Positions 9,268 to 18,045 of a DNA stretch of 64,000 nt are shown here, one piece after another. The notes under the pieces were generated by a model. The model worked only from the letters and a program-made list of their open reading frames with translations, did not search any database and was not told the DNA's origin. The stretch comes from Comamonas halotolerans. GTDB lineage: Bacteria; Pseudomonadota; Gammaproteobacteria; Burkholderiales; Burkholderiaceae_C. Location: contig NZ_JASAUZ010000073.1 of the NCBI RefSeq assembly GCF_030162935.1, positions 100,852 to 164,851 of the forward strand, in the 5' to 3' direction. The position numbers were made by a program, and so were the translations under genes. Every line of letters starts with the position of its first letter. Position 1 is the stretch's first letter.

Positions 9268-9760
9268 CTGGCGCAAGCACAATGTGTTGCGCCCCAAGCA
9301 CCGATAGCCACGTTACACATCTGCAGCGCACTAATGCATTTGCTCATTGGGTGATGGCTTGGGCTCGGAGCCAATTTGCCGCTTGTTGCATTTGCTTTGC
9401 TGTTGGCTGTACTTGGGTTCCGTCAGTGGCTGGCCGAGTTGAAGCGGCCAGTTCTGCTGCGGAACCTGTGGCGTCTTCTTTGGGGGGATAAACGATGCCA
9501 TTCAAGCCTCCTTTGGAACATCACCTTTCCATCTAGTGCGTGATACGTTGATACCACTGGTATTTGTAAAAATGAGGGGCGCCTAGTTTTTCAAGTGAAA
9601 GATCAAGTCGATGAGCGTGTGAGTAGCTAGTGTGCATCCACTTCGTGGAATCGTCTGTAAGCGCTGGGCTGTCACAGACGTGCGATATGTTTTCTTGCTG
9701 CGTCGTTTGATTTTTGTCAGAAGCAGTTGGTGACACCTTGGTGCGTGCTTGTGCGCAGCC
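9268..9760. other. Intergenic stretch, no supported gene
   Basis: These 493 bases between the sensor kinase and an unknown convergent gene hold only short reading frames without family resemblance. A segment near 9326-9350 resembles, in inverted orientation, the sequence just upstream of the next gene (10322-10346), with about 20 of 25 bases alike. No clear terminator or RNA gene was seen. Confidence 0.4.
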
Positions 9761-10306
9761 TTAGTGGAGCGTGCTGTCGTGGGGCATGCGTGTTTGCAGG
9801 ATATGTTGCGCGGCTTCAATTTCTTCCATTTCTGGAAAGCTGCGTAACTGGCAGATACGCTGACCGCCCAGGCGCACGCCGATGAGATGAAAGATGGGCA
9901 GCGTGAAATTCTTTCCATTGAGCAACACCATCAATGCTGAGCGCGGCGCAGCCTGGCTGTCAGCATTGGGTAGCAATGCCTCCTGCACACAGATGGTGTA
10001 GCGGGGCTGGATACGGTGCTCTCGGTCAATTTGGCGTTGAATTGCAGAGCCTTCATGCAAAGCATCAGTCAGGTACTTGAGCAGCAGTTTGTTGCCTGCT
10101 GCTTGGTGCATCAATTCTGAAATGAAGTCTGCGGCCACTTCGGCTACATGCATGCGTGCCTGAGCATCCTCGCTGGGTGATGGACTGACCAAGTACGCCA
10201 TCGGCAGCAGGCGCTCTCCATTTTCAATGCGCACAGCAGCTTGTGCTGCAATATTGTGGTGCAGGTGTTTGAGAATGTACCAAGTGTTCTTGTCGAACAA
10301 TGCCAT
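9761..10306 (-). CDS. Conserved-looking protein of unknown function
   Basis: The gene gives a 181-residue soluble protein starting MALFDKNTWYIL. It has no signal peptide, no membrane segment and no catalytic motif that I recognise. The composition is ordinary, with an even mix of charged and hydrophobic residues, and the second half contains repeated short hydrophobic runs such as SALMVLLNG and LPIFHLIGVRLGG that suggest a mixed alpha/beta fold. A longer reading from 10348 adds 14 residues without support. It stands alone, convergent with the two-component operon and divergent from phaR. I do not recognise the family. Confidence 0.6.
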   Translation of the reverse strand: MALFDKNTWYILKHLHHNIAAQAAVRIENGERLLPMAYLVSPSPSEDAQARMHVAEVAADFISELMHQAAGNKLLLKYLTDALHEGSAIQRQIDREHRIQPRYTICVQEALLPNADSQAAPRSALMVLLNGKNFTLPIFHLIGVRLGGQRICQLRSFPEMEEIEAAQHILQTRMPHDSTLH

Positions 10307-10637
10307 TGTGAAAGTCCAGTGAGCGTATGCATTTGTGCGTTTGAGCAAAATTAGTGACTCAACAGTGAGCTAATGTTGAACCTAGGTCTGTGTGAAGAGG
10401 TCTCGCTTGGCTGTCAGCTATCTGGCGACCTTGTCCCTTCCTTGTAATCCAACAGAAAAGGAAAGAACTAATAGCTCAAAGCTGCTTGTCATGAGGCCTG
10501 AGTAAGCGCTTATTTTTTATAGGGGCCGAGGATGCCGCCGGCTAGGGTTAATGCTGCGCTGCGGCAAGAAAACACTTTTCTACAATGGTCTCTATACTGA
10601 TCACATCCCTTTCAGGCTCTGCCACGAGAATTTGCCG
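10307..10637. other. Divergent intergenic region between unknown gene and phaR
   Basis: The 331-base stretch must hold promoters for both neighbours. TACAAT at about 10582-10587 is a plausible -10 for phaR. The inverted copy of a 25-base segment found near 9326-9350 lies at 10322-10346. No RNA gene was recognised. Confidence 0.35.
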
Positions 10638-11147
10638 ATGAGCGCACAAGAAAACACATCGTCCGCTACGACCAGCAACCAGCGTGTCATCAAAAAATAC
10701 CCCAACCGCCGCTTGTATGACACGGCCACCTCCACCTACATCACATTGTCAGAGGTGAAGCAGCTGGTTATGGATCGCGAGAACATTGTGGTCAAGGATG
10801 CCAAGACTGGCGATGACCTCACTCGTTCTATCTTCCTGCAGATCATTCTGGAAGAAGAAGCTGGTGGTGCCCCTATGTTTACAGAGGCCATGCTGGCCAA
10901 CATCATTCGCTTTTACGGTCACACCATGCAAGGACATATGGGCAGCTTCATTGAAAAGAATGTGCAGATGTTCACCGACTTTCAATCCAAAATGGCGGAG
11001 CAGGGCGGTGTGGATGCCTGGGCCAAGATGATGCAGATGCCCAACCCACTGATGCCTGCGGGCTATACCGAACAATTGCAAAAGATGCAGGAGCAGATGC
11101 AAAAGCAAACCGAGCAGATGATGGGTATGTTCGGTATCAAACGCTGA
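10638..11147 (+). CDS. phaR: Polyhydroxyalkanoate synthesis repressor PhaR
   Basis: The 169-residue regulator has the PHB/PHA accumulation regulator DNA-binding domain at about 15-80, with RVIKKYPNRRLYDTATSTYI as its signature, followed by the PHB_acc domain (SIFLQIILEEE). The C-terminus is rich in Met and Gln (EQMQKQTEQMM). PhaR proteins bind PHB granules and DNA and repress phasin genes when polymer is absent. The ATG at 10638 is chosen over 10551 because the upstream part overlaps a likely promoter and lacks family similarity. No pha synthase gene is in the window. A terminator follows at 11169. Confidence 0.93.
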   Translation: MSAQENTSSATTSNQRVIKKYPNRRLYDTATSTYITLSEVKQLVMDRENIVVKDAKTGDDLTRSIFLQIILEEEAGGAPMFTEAMLANIIRFYGHTMQGHMGSFIEKNVQMFTDFQSKMAEQGGVDAWAKMMQMPNPLMPAGYTEQLQKMQEQMQKQTEQMMGMFGIKR

Positions 11148-11168
11148 ACTTGGCAATTCCGAAAAATG

Positions 11169-11190
11169 ACGGGCCTTAGCGCCCGTTTTT
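11169..11190 (+). terminator. Intrinsic terminator after phaR
   Basis: ACGGGC (11169-11174) pairs with GCCCGT (11181-11186), separated by a six-base loop and followed by a run of T. It lies 22 bases after the phaR stop. Confidence 0.8.
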
Positions 11191-11344
11191 ACGTTTGCAA
11201 ATGGCTTAAGCTTGGTTTTGCAGCGTGCATTGGGCATGAAAAAAGGCGACTCGCTAAAATCGCTGATTGATTTCGCCGACCAGAGTGCTTCACCTCTGCG
11301 CGCGGTCATGCGCAGCTGGCGCAATCCCCACACGTATTCACACA

Positions 11345-12730
11345 ATGACAACCGAAAACAGCGCCCCCAAGGTGGGCTTTGTGTCTCTGGGCTGCCCCAA
11401 GGCACTGACTGACTCTGAACTGATCCTCACGCAGCTGAGTGCCGAGGGTTACCAGACTTCCAAGACCTTCGAAGGTGCAGATCTGGTGATCGTCAACACC
11501 TGCGGATTTATTGACGATGCAGTCAAGGAAAGCCTGGACACCATTGGTGAGGCACTGGCCACCAACGGCAAGGTGATTGTGACGGGTTGCCTGGGTGCCA
11601 AGGCTGGCAAAGAGGGCGGGGCCTCCATGGTGGCGGAAGTACATCCCAGTGTGTTGGCAGTCACTGGTCCGCATGCCACGCAAGAAGTAATGGATGCAGT
11701 GCACACTCACTTGCCCAAGCCACATGATCCTTTCTTGGATTTAGTGCCAGGCAGTTTTGGCGATGCAGGTATCAAGCTGACGCCCAAGCACTATGCGTAC
11801 CTGAAAATTTCTGAAGGCTGCAACCACCGTTGCACGTTCTGCATCATCCCCTCCATGCGTGGCGACCTGGTTTCGCGCCCGATTGGTGATGTGCTCAAGG
11901 AAGCCAAGGCGCTGTTTGAAGGTGGTGTGAAAGAGTTGCTGGTGATTAGCCAGGACACCTCTGCCTACGGAGTAGACGTCAAATACCGCACAGGTTTCTG
12001 GGATGGAAAGCCCGTCAAGACGCGCATGCTGGAGTTGGCTGATGAGCTGGGCAAGCTGGCTCAGCAACACGGTGCCTGGGTGCGTTTGCACTACGTCTAT
12101 CCCTATCCCACGGTGGACAATGTGTTGCCATTGATGGCAGAAGGCAAGATATTGCCGTATCTGGATGTGCCGCTGCAGCATAGCCATCCCGAAGTACTCA
12201 AGCGCATGAAGCGCCCCGCATCTGGAGAGAAGAATCTGGACCGCATCCGCGAATGGCGCAAGATCTGCCCTGAGCTGGTGATCCGCTCCACATTCATCGC
12301 AGGCTTCCCTGGCGAAACCGAAGAAGAGTTTGAGCACCTGCTGGACTTCATCCGCGAAGCCGAAATCGACCGTGCAGGCTGCTTTGCCTATAGCCCTGTG
12401 GAAGGTGCAACGGCGAATGAGCTGCCGGGCATGCTGCCCGAAGACGTGCGTGAGGCACGCCGTGCGCGCTTTATGGAAGTGGCTGAAGAAGTCTCCACCA
12501 AGCGCTTGCAGCGTCGCGTGGGCCAGGTCATGAAAGTGCTGGTCGACAAGTCTGTCGGATTGGGCAAAAAGGGCGGTGTTGGCCGGACCTATGCTGATGC
12601 GCCAGAGATTGATGGCGTGGTGCATATTCAGCCACCAGAAAAGGCCAGCAAGACCTACAAAACCGGCGATTTGATCAGCGTGCGCATTCTTGCGGTGCAG
12701 GGTCACGATTTGGTAGGTATTCCAGTTTGA
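11345..12730 (+). CDS. rimO: Ribosomal protein S12 methylthiotransferase RimO
   Basis: The 461-residue radical-SAM enzyme adds a methylthio group to the conserved Asp of ribosomal protein S12. The N-terminal UPF0004 domain supplies three cysteines ([32 protein letters not shown]) for one 4Fe-4S cluster. The radical-SAM motif [11 protein letters not shown] holds the other cluster, and a TRAM domain ends the protein. The start at 11345 ([16 protein letters not shown]) fits the family; a reading from 11267 adds 26 unlikely residues. It stands alone, and its length is normal. Confidence 0.96.
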   Translation: MTTENSAPKVGFVSLGCPKALTDSELILTQLSAEGYQTSKTFEGADLVIVNTCGFIDDAVKESLDTIGEALATNGKVIVTGCLGAKAGKEGGASMVAEVHPSVLAVTGPHATQEVMDAVHTHLPKPHDPFLDLVPGSFGDAGIKLTPKHYAYLKISEGCNHRCTFCIIPSMRGDLVSRPIGDVLKEAKALFEGGVKELLVISQDTSAYGVDVKYRTGFWDGKPVKTRMLELADELGKLAQQHGAWVRLHYVYPYPTVDNVLPLMAEGKILPYLDVPLQHSHPEVLKRMKRPASGEKNLDRIREWRKICPELVIRSTFIAGFPGETEEEFEHLLDFIREAEIDRAGCFAYSPVEGATANELPGMLPEDVREARRARFMEVAEEVSTKRLQRRVGQVMKVLVDKSVGLGKKGGVGRTYADAPEIDGVVHIQPPEKASKTYKTGDLISVRILAVQGHDLVGIPV

Positions 12731-12835
12731 AGCCAAGTATCTCCGTGTAGAGCGATCCACAAGCGGGCAAACTCCTGGATTCGGTTTGCACAACCCAGAT
12801 TCTATTTTTAATAGTTAAATAAAAATGAAAATAAA

Positions 12836-12864
12836 AGAAGCCGCTGATATAGCGGCTTCTTTTA
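12836..12864. terminator. Bidirectional intrinsic terminator after rimO
   Basis: AGAAGCCGCT (12836-12845) pairs with AGCGGCTTCT (12851-12860) around a five-base loop, with T following and A preceding. It can serve rimO and the convergent Bug gene. Confidence 0.85.
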
Positions 12865-12960
12865 TTACTTAAATATTAATTAACTATCAATCCTTGAATT
12901 TTATAAATTCAATATTGGATTTATTAACTAGCAGATGGTGTTTGTTAAGAGCCTGTCAAT

Positions 12961-13998
12961 TCAATCAAGGCTAAGGCCGGTTGCTTTTACAACTTCTTGC
13001 CATCGTTTGAGCTCTTTTTGCAGGTAAGTACCATATGCTTCAGGTGTTGAACCTAAAGCCTCTGTGCCCTGTTGGGCCAATTTTTCCAAAACCTGAGGAT
13101 CCTTAAGAGCCTTGTTCACGGAGAAATTGATTTTTTGAACTATTTCCTTGGGTGTGCCTGCTGGCAACAGCATGCCTTGCCATGCACCAGCTTCAAATCC
13201 AGGTAGGCCGGATTCAGCCATTGTTGGAACGTCAGGAAACAAGCTCATGCGCTGAGGTGTGGTTACCGCCAACAAATTCATCCGCTTGTCTTTGATGAAT
13301 GGGATGACTGTGTTGATGGTGTCAGTCAAGAAGGTGACTTGTCCTCCAACCAAAGCCAAATCAGCAGGAGCACTACCACGGAAAGGAGCGTGGGTTGCCT
13401 CAATCCCCAAAGCATTGAGCATCTGAAATGCTGCGAGATGCGTGACGTTGCCATTTCCAGCAGATCCATATGACAGCTTGTCTGCGTTTGCCTTTGCGTA
13501 AGCAAAGAATTCTTTGACATTCTTGGCTGGTACATCCTTGTGTGTGACAAGCGCCAATGGCACCACAGCTGTCAACGCTACGGGAGTTAGCTCTTTATTC
13601 AAATCGTAGGTTAATTTTTTGTATAAGGCCGGACTCAGTGCAATGGAGGAGGTGTTGTAGAGAATCGTGTAACCATCTGCTGCCGCCTTCGCAACGTAGC
13701 TGCTTCCGATATTGCCGTTAGCGCCAGGTTTGTTGTCTATAACAATGCTTTGTCCTAGTTGCTGAGACATATGCTGAGCTAACAAGCGGGCCACAATATC
13801 AGTAGGTCCACCAGGCGGGAAAGGAACAACCATAGTAATTGGTTTGGCACTGGGCCACGTGCTCTGTGCCAACGTTGGTATTGGAAGTAATGCACAGCCA
13901 ATGACCACAGCGGTAGCTAATTTAGCGAGCTTGCGTTTCTCGCATTTATTTGCTTGCAGTTTATGAAATACGAAGGTTTTAGTAGAAATTTGCAACAT
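12961..13998 (-). CDS. Bug-family (TctC) periplasmic solute-binding protein
   Basis: The 345-residue protein begins with a long n-region and a signal peptide ending near PIPTLAQS, then the typical Bug opening WPSAKPITMVVPFPPGGPTD. The other family hallmark, GQSIVIDNKPGANGNIG, is also present. Bug proteins bind small carboxylates or related ligands in the periplasm, and many stand apart from any transporter, as here. AAGGAG lies seven bases before the ATG. The gene is noticeably A+T-richer than most of the window. It is probably co-transcribed with, and possibly specific for the substrate of, the CoA-transferase and MaoC-like genes upstream. The ligand is unknown. Confidence 0.9.
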   Translation of the reverse strand: MLQISTKTFVFHKLQANKCEKRKLAKLATAVVIGCALLPIPTLAQSTWPSAKPITMVVPFPPGGPTDIVARLLAQHMSQQLGQSIVIDNKPGANGNIGSSYVAKAAADGYTILYNTSSIALSPALYKKLTYDLNKELTPVALTAVVPLALVTHKDVPAKNVKEFFAYAKANADKLSYGSAGNGNVTHLAAFQMLNALGIEATHAPFRGSAPADLALVGGQVTFLTDTINTVIPFIKDKRMNLLAVTTPQRMSLFPDVPTMAESGLPGFEAGAWQGMLLPAGTPKEIVQKINFSVNKALKDPQVLEKLAQQGTEALGSTPEAYGTYLQKELKRWQEVVKATGLSLD

Positions 13999-14062
13999 GC
14001 TTGTCTCCTTGATTAAGTATTAATTGGCATGTCAGCTGATACCAGCTAAGGAAAAAATGGTA

Positions 14063-14581
14063 TTAGCTCCCTTCATCACGGCCTGCCAGAAGGCGTTTTG
14101 CGGCATAGCTCATGACCAAGACCTTTCTCTGATTCCATACATCGATACGTGAGTCGACGACGGCACGACCACTGCGCGAAGTGGGGCGAATGTCCGTAAC
14201 TTCCACAACCGCTTTAACGGTGTCACCAACAACAACAGGAGCGAATATTTTTTGTTGCAGCTCGAGCATGGCTAATCCCGTCCCTTGAATCATGGACTGC
14301 AATATCAGTCCTTCAATCAGGCTGTACGTCAGCGCTCCTGGTACGGGACGGCCTGACATAGCCGCACCTTCAAAACCTTCTTCGATAAAGATGGCCTCTA
14401 GCATGCCGGTGACCCCAATGAAATTCACGAGATCTGCTTCTGTCACTGTGCGGCTGAAGGTCTGAAAACATTGCCCAATTTGCAGGTCCTGCCAGAAAAA
14501 GCCTTGACCGAGGCGCTGCATAGCGGCTGATGGTGATTTGGCAAATTCAGCTTGAGGCATCATGTTGATTCCGTTTTTCAT
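14063..14581 (-). CDS. MaoC-like hot-dog dehydratase family protein
   Basis: The 172-residue protein has the hot-dog fold signature of MaoC/FAS1-type hydratases: DLQIGQCFQTFSRTVTEADLVNF near residues 35-55, then MSGRPVPGALTYSLIEGL, and VVVGDTVKAVVEVTDIRPTSR. Members hydrate or dehydrate enoyl-CoA thioesters. The start at 14581 has AAGGGA in front and overlaps the end of the CoA-transferase gene by 35 bases, so the two are translationally coupled. A start at 14563 is also possible. The substrate cannot be deduced. Confidence 0.8.
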   Translation of the reverse strand: MKNGINMMPQAEFAKSPSAAMQRLGQGFFWQDLQIGQCFQTFSRTVTEADLVNFIGVTGMLEAIFIEEGFEGAAMSGRPVPGALTYSLIEGLILQSMIQGTGLAMLELQQKIFAPVVVGDTVKAVVEVTDIRPTSRSGRAVVDSRIDVWNQRKVLVMSYAAKRLLAGRDEGS

Positions 14582-15809
14582 TCGTTCCCTTATCAAGGCA
14601 ATGCGTATCGCTTTGCACGGCTGCCCCACTTGCTAGCAAGGCTTGGATATGTGCATCTGCGAGGCCACATTGCTGCAGAAGCTCAATGGTGTGTTGGCCT
14701 AGTCGGGGTGGCATGCTGACGGGTGGGCGCTGCCCATCAAAGCGCACAGGCACACCGGGCAAGCGTATTTCTCCCATGGAGGGGTCTTGCACGGTTTGGA
14801 AAAATCCTGTGGCCTGTAGATGAATGTCTGTCTGCAACTCATCCAGACGTGCAATGGGGGCAGCAGGTATTTCAAGCCGCTCACAAGTCTCCAGCCAATG
14901 TGCCGACGTCTTTTCTCGGATGAACTCAGCCGCCAAAGACAGCAACTCTCCAATGTGAATGGTGCGCTGTGCCATGGTGGAAAAACGTGTGTCTTGAGCA
15001 AGCTCCGGTTGCCCCACCTCTGCAAAAAAGCGTTGCCAATGCTGATCGGTATATGGCATCAACGCGACATGACCATCTGCAGTTGCGTAAGGTCTGCGCG
15101 AAGCAGCCATGACTCTTGGGTAACCAGTGGAGGAGCGTGCGGGCACGAAATGCTGACCGTACATATGCTCAACCAGGTTAAAGGCCACCATGGACTCAAA
15201 CATGGGGATTTCAACAAACCCACCTTGCCCGGTACGCTCGCGTCGCAGCAGCGCTGCCAAGATTGCATGTGCAGCTACATGACCACATGATTTGTCTGCA
15301 GCCACCATTGGTAAGTAACGTGCTTCACCTGTTTGCTGCAACATCAGGTCAGCAACTCCTGACATTCCCTGGATCACGTCGTCATATGCAGGTCGGCCAG
15401 CATAAGGCCCATCTTGGGAGAAGCCATGCAGACCCGCGTACACAAGGCGTGGATGACGAGCATGGAGCGTCTGCGGATCAATCTCCAGCTTGGCCAGTTT
15501 CAGTGGGCGCATGCTGTGCATGAAAACGTCCGCACTTGCCACCAGTTGCTGGAGTGCCTGACGTGCAGCCGCTTGCTTGAGGTCTAGCACCACACTGTGC
15601 TTGCTGCGGTTACAACCTAAAAACATTGCCGCCATGCCATCTTCGAGCGTGGGGCCGGTATGCCGCGTGGAGTCTCCTGCAGGCATTTCTACTTTGATGA
15701 CTGTTGCGCCATAGTCCGCCAGAATCTGGCTTGCCAATGGTCCAAATACCACGGTGGATAAATCCACAACAACGGTCCCGTGCAAAGGAAGCATTGAGTA
15801 CGTTTTCAC
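14547..15809 (-). CDS. CaiB/BaiF family (class III) CoA-transferase
   Basis: The 420-residue protein opens with VVVDLSTVVFGPLASQILADYGATVIKVE, split here as VVDLSTVVFGPLASQ and GATVIKVE, and continues with HSVVLDLKQAAARQ and YDDVIQGMSGVADL, all family hallmarks. These enzymes move CoA between acyl-CoA and free acids. The 15809 start is GTG; an ATG at 15794 (MLPLHG) would give a protein five residues shorter and is equally likely. It heads a three-gene set with a MaoC-like protein and a Bug binding protein, suggesting uptake and CoA activation of one acid. No regulator lies beside it. Confidence 0.88.
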   Translation of the reverse strand: MKTYSMLPLHGTVVVDLSTVVFGPLASQILADYGATVIKVEMPAGDSTRHTGPTLEDGMAAMFLGCNRSKHSVVLDLKQAAARQALQQLVASADVFMHSMRPLKLAKLEIDPQTLHARHPRLVYAGLHGFSQDGPYAGRPAYDDVIQGMSGVADLMLQQTGEARYLPMVAADKSCGHVAAHAILAALLRRERTGQGGFVEIPMFESMVAFNLVEHMYGQHFVPARSSTGYPRVMAASRRPYATADGHVALMPYTDQHWQRFFAEVGQPELAQDTRFSTMAQRTIHIGELLSLAAEFIREKTSAHWLETCERLEIPAAPIARLDELQTDIHLQATGFFQTVQDPSMGEIRLPGVPVRFDGQRPPVSMPPRLGQHTIELLQQCGLADAHIQALLASGAAVQSDTHCLDKGTNEKRNQHDASS

Positions 15810-16256
15810 AAAGAAAACACCTGTTCCATTGAATATTGTTTTTTGCAGCTCAAAAGATACAAAGATGTGAAGTACTTGCTGCGCTTTTGTGTGCGGATTG
15901 ACATAGAGATTCCTCTTGGTATTTCACGGTTTTTGTCTGTGAAATGTGTGATGCAGGATCACTTTAGATGGACGCTCTCTAATCAGTCCAATATTAAAAA
16001 AACTCTTTCTGATACTCTTTCAATATCAAAAACATGCTGAGCCAAGAGAATCTCAAGCGAATTGCCTCATCCATTTTGGGGAGGATTTTTCTAGCTCGCC
16101 TGCCTATGAGATGCAGTTTGGCTCATGTAAAGAGTGTTTTCCGACATCGTTGCCTGCAGCGTTTCCCAGCTTGGTTTGCTCTGCCAAGCCTTTGACACAT
16201 ATTGTTTGTTGCCAATAATGGGGCTTAGACAAACACACTGCACTGGAGGTGTAAGC
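15810..16256. other. A+T-rich intergenic region
   Basis: These 447 bases separate the divergent CoA-transferase and HdeD-like genes. The left half is visibly A+T-rich and has one 65-codon frame (15843-16040) with no start signal or family resemblance. It may hold promoters and remnants. GGAGGT at 16244-16249 is the ribosome binding site of the next gene. Confidence 0.35.
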
Positions 16257-16805
16257 ATGAACCAACCTATTTTCCCCAACACCGTGGGCCGCAGCTGGTG
16301 GCTGATTTTGCTGTTCGGCATTGTGGCGGTGCTGTTCGGCTTGTTTTGTATGTTTGATCCCGTGCAGATGGGCGCCAGCATGACTTGGGCTATCGGTATA
16401 TTGGCGATTGTCGAAGGAGTTTTCACGCTGCTGGCAGCTTTCAAGAAGGATGCTCCAGTCTCCTTGGGCTGGATGCTCTTGTACGCTGCGATTTCTCTTG
16501 TGTTCGGTGTACTGGCGGTGATCAATCCGGTTTCCATGGCCACATCTTTTGTAATGGTCATGGCCATTTGGCTGGTCATTGCCGGGGTGTTGCGCATTGT
16601 GCTGGCCGTGCGTATCCGCAAGGATATTGACAATGAGTGGCTGCTGATTCTCAGTGGCGTTGTGGCTGTGCTGCTGGGTGCTTTGATGCTGTTCGCTCCG
16701 TTGGCAGGACTGATTTTGGCGGTTGTCTGGATTGGTGTGGGAGCACTGATCTACGGGGCACTGCAGATTTTTGCGGCTTTGCGTATTCGCAAGTTGCTGC
16801 GATAA
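16257..16805 (+). CDS. HdeD family (DUF308) membrane protein
   Basis: The 182-residue integral membrane protein has six hydrophobic segments in three similar pairs, the DUF308 repeat pattern seen in HdeD. Typical pieces are SWWLILLFGIVAVLFGL, AWIGVG-like turns and LLILSGVVAVLLGALML. HdeD of enteric bacteria is linked to acid resistance, but most homologues have no known role. The ATG at 16257 has GGAGGT eight bases upstream, which decides the start against a longer reading from 16134. It is a single gene with its own terminator. Confidence 0.85.
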   Translation: MNQPIFPNTVGRSWWLILLFGIVAVLFGLFCMFDPVQMGASMTWAIGILAIVEGVFTLLAAFKKDAPVSLGWMLLYAAISLVFGVLAVINPVSMATSFVMVMAIWLVIAGVLRIVLAVRIRKDIDNEWLLILSGVVAVLLGALMLFAPLAGLILAVVWIGVGALIYGALQIFAALRIRKLLR

Positions 16806-16825
16806 GGTCGTTGAGAATGGAAAAT

Positions 16826-16849
16826 GGCTTCTATCAGGAAGCCTTTTTT
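16826..16849 (+). terminator. Intrinsic terminator after the HdeD-like gene
   Basis: GGCTTC (16826-16831) pairs with GAAGCC (16838-16843) around a six-base loop, followed by six T. Confidence 0.8.
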
Positions 16850-17028
16850 AAAACTTGTTTGGTAATGTGGCCGGGTTTCAGACACTGATTTTTTATTGAT
16901 AAATGCTGTCACTATTTCGCGGCTGTTGTGGTTCTTGCTGACGGTGTTATGCATTGTGATCCCGTCCATCAAAGCATCCGGAATTCTTGTAGTCGTGATA
17001 CCAAAATAATGGCTGAGACAGCCTCCAC

Positions 17029-17344
17029 TCACGTCCGTCCAATGCTGCAGCAAGGAGGCATGTCGGCCTCGCGTGTGGCAAATGCAGAGAGCTCAAATAC
17101 TGGCACCAGGTTGCGCTTCGACGTCCATAAATCGTTGCAGGCCCAATCAATAAGAATTTGGCACGCTTGCTCCTTGCTGTATGCGGCTTTCATGGTGGCT
17201 TTGAGCTGTTCCTACATGGTGTCGGCCAGCTTGAAGAAGGCTTTCTGCAGCAGGTCTTTCATGCCCTGAAAGTAGTACGCCATGTGTCCCTGCGGTACGT
17301 TTGCAGCCAGGGCCACCCGGTGGTGGGGAGTGCCGGGCAATCAC
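17029..17344 (-). pseudogene. Decayed TetR-like regulator remnant
   Basis: Read on the minus strand, one frame gives an HTH-like stretch, VALAANVPQGHMAYYFQGMK followed by DLLQKAFFKLAD, which resembles the TetR-family DNA-binding helices. A TAG at 17212-17214 then interrupts it. The same frame continues with KAAYSKEQACQILIDWAC and NDLWTSKRNLVPVFELSAFA before a stop at 17029-17031. The first helix is missing where the DUF4124 gene ends. Beyond 17029 another frame has VSGGCLSHYFG, also HTH-like, so a frameshift or second remnant is possible. Recognition rests on pattern only. Confidence 0.4.
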
Positions 17345-17345
17345 A

Positions 17346-17900
17346 TCATGTGTTGTCCTCTTGTTTCAGATCTTTTTCCAGGTCACGCTGCTCGTTGAGC
17401 AGGCGATCGAGTTCCGTCTGAAAGCGTGTTTGCTCAGTGGCACACTGTGTGGCAATGGCTTGCATTTCGGTGCTGATGGATTGCTCCCAAGTGGCACCAG
17501 CCAAGTTGTCTTGCGCTAGATTTTTTTGTTTGCGCACCGCCTTCAACCGCGCGTCGCAATTGTTGGCGGCAGCACGTATGCGAGCCTGGGCGCCAGGAAT
17601 ATGCAGTTCAACCAGTTCGTGCAGGCGCCGCTCTTTGCTCAGCCGATCGGATTGCGCACGCAAGCGCTGGGTTTCCGTGGGGGCTGAAGGCAGGGCTGAG
17701 GCTTCGTTTGGGTTGTGCTGCGGTGGTGTTGCAGGAGCGGGGCTTTTGATCTCCAGACGATTTTCTTTGACGCCATCTCCCACACATGGCGTGTCTTGAT
17801 AACTAACACGGCCATTGCTCGCGGTGCATTGGTACATGGCCATGGAAGGCTGGCTGAGCATGCCCAGCGCCATTACCAAAGTCAGTTGAAGCGTTTTCAT
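17346..17900 (-). CDS. DUF4124 domain-containing exported protein
   Basis: The 184-residue protein has a signal peptide (MKTLQLTLVMALGMLSQPSM, cleaved after about residue 21), then the DUF4124 pattern AMYQCTASNGRVSYQDTPC with two cysteines. A proline-rich linker follows, and a long charged helical region (about 85-180, coiled-coil-like, rich in Glu, Arg and Gln) ends the protein. The function of the family is unknown. The start at 17900 is set by the signal peptide; a longer reading from 18002 would precede it with 34 unlikely residues. It is a single gene. Confidence 0.8.
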   Translation of the reverse strand: MKTLQLTLVMALGMLSQPSMAMYQCTASNGRVSYQDTPCVGDGVKENRLEIKSPAPATPPQHNPNEASALPSAPTETQRLRAQSDRLSKERRLHELVELHIPGAQARIRAAANNCDARLKAVRKQKNLAQDNLAGATWEQSISTEMQAIATQCATEQTRFQTELDRLLNEQRDLEKDLKQEDNT

Positions 17901-18003
17901 TGCTTGCTCCCGTCGTAGTATCAAACGCTTGTAGCACAAGGTGCTTGGGCGATGGATGCCACAGCGCAAAGCGCAGTGAATGAAGGGCTGCGGTGGCAAC
18001 AAA

Positions 18004-18027
18004 AAAGGCTCCCGGATGGAAGCCTTT
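18004..18027 (-). terminator. Intrinsic terminator after livF
   Basis: On the minus strand AAAGGCT at 18027-18021 pairs with AGCCTTT at 18010-18004, followed by further T. It ends the putA-liv direction of transcription. Confidence 0.75.
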
Positions 18028-18045
18028 GGAAGGAGCCAGGAGGGC

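Noticed and set aside
15843..16040. 65-codon plus-strand frame
   Set aside because: Lies in A+T-rich sequence, has no ribosome site or recognisable family.
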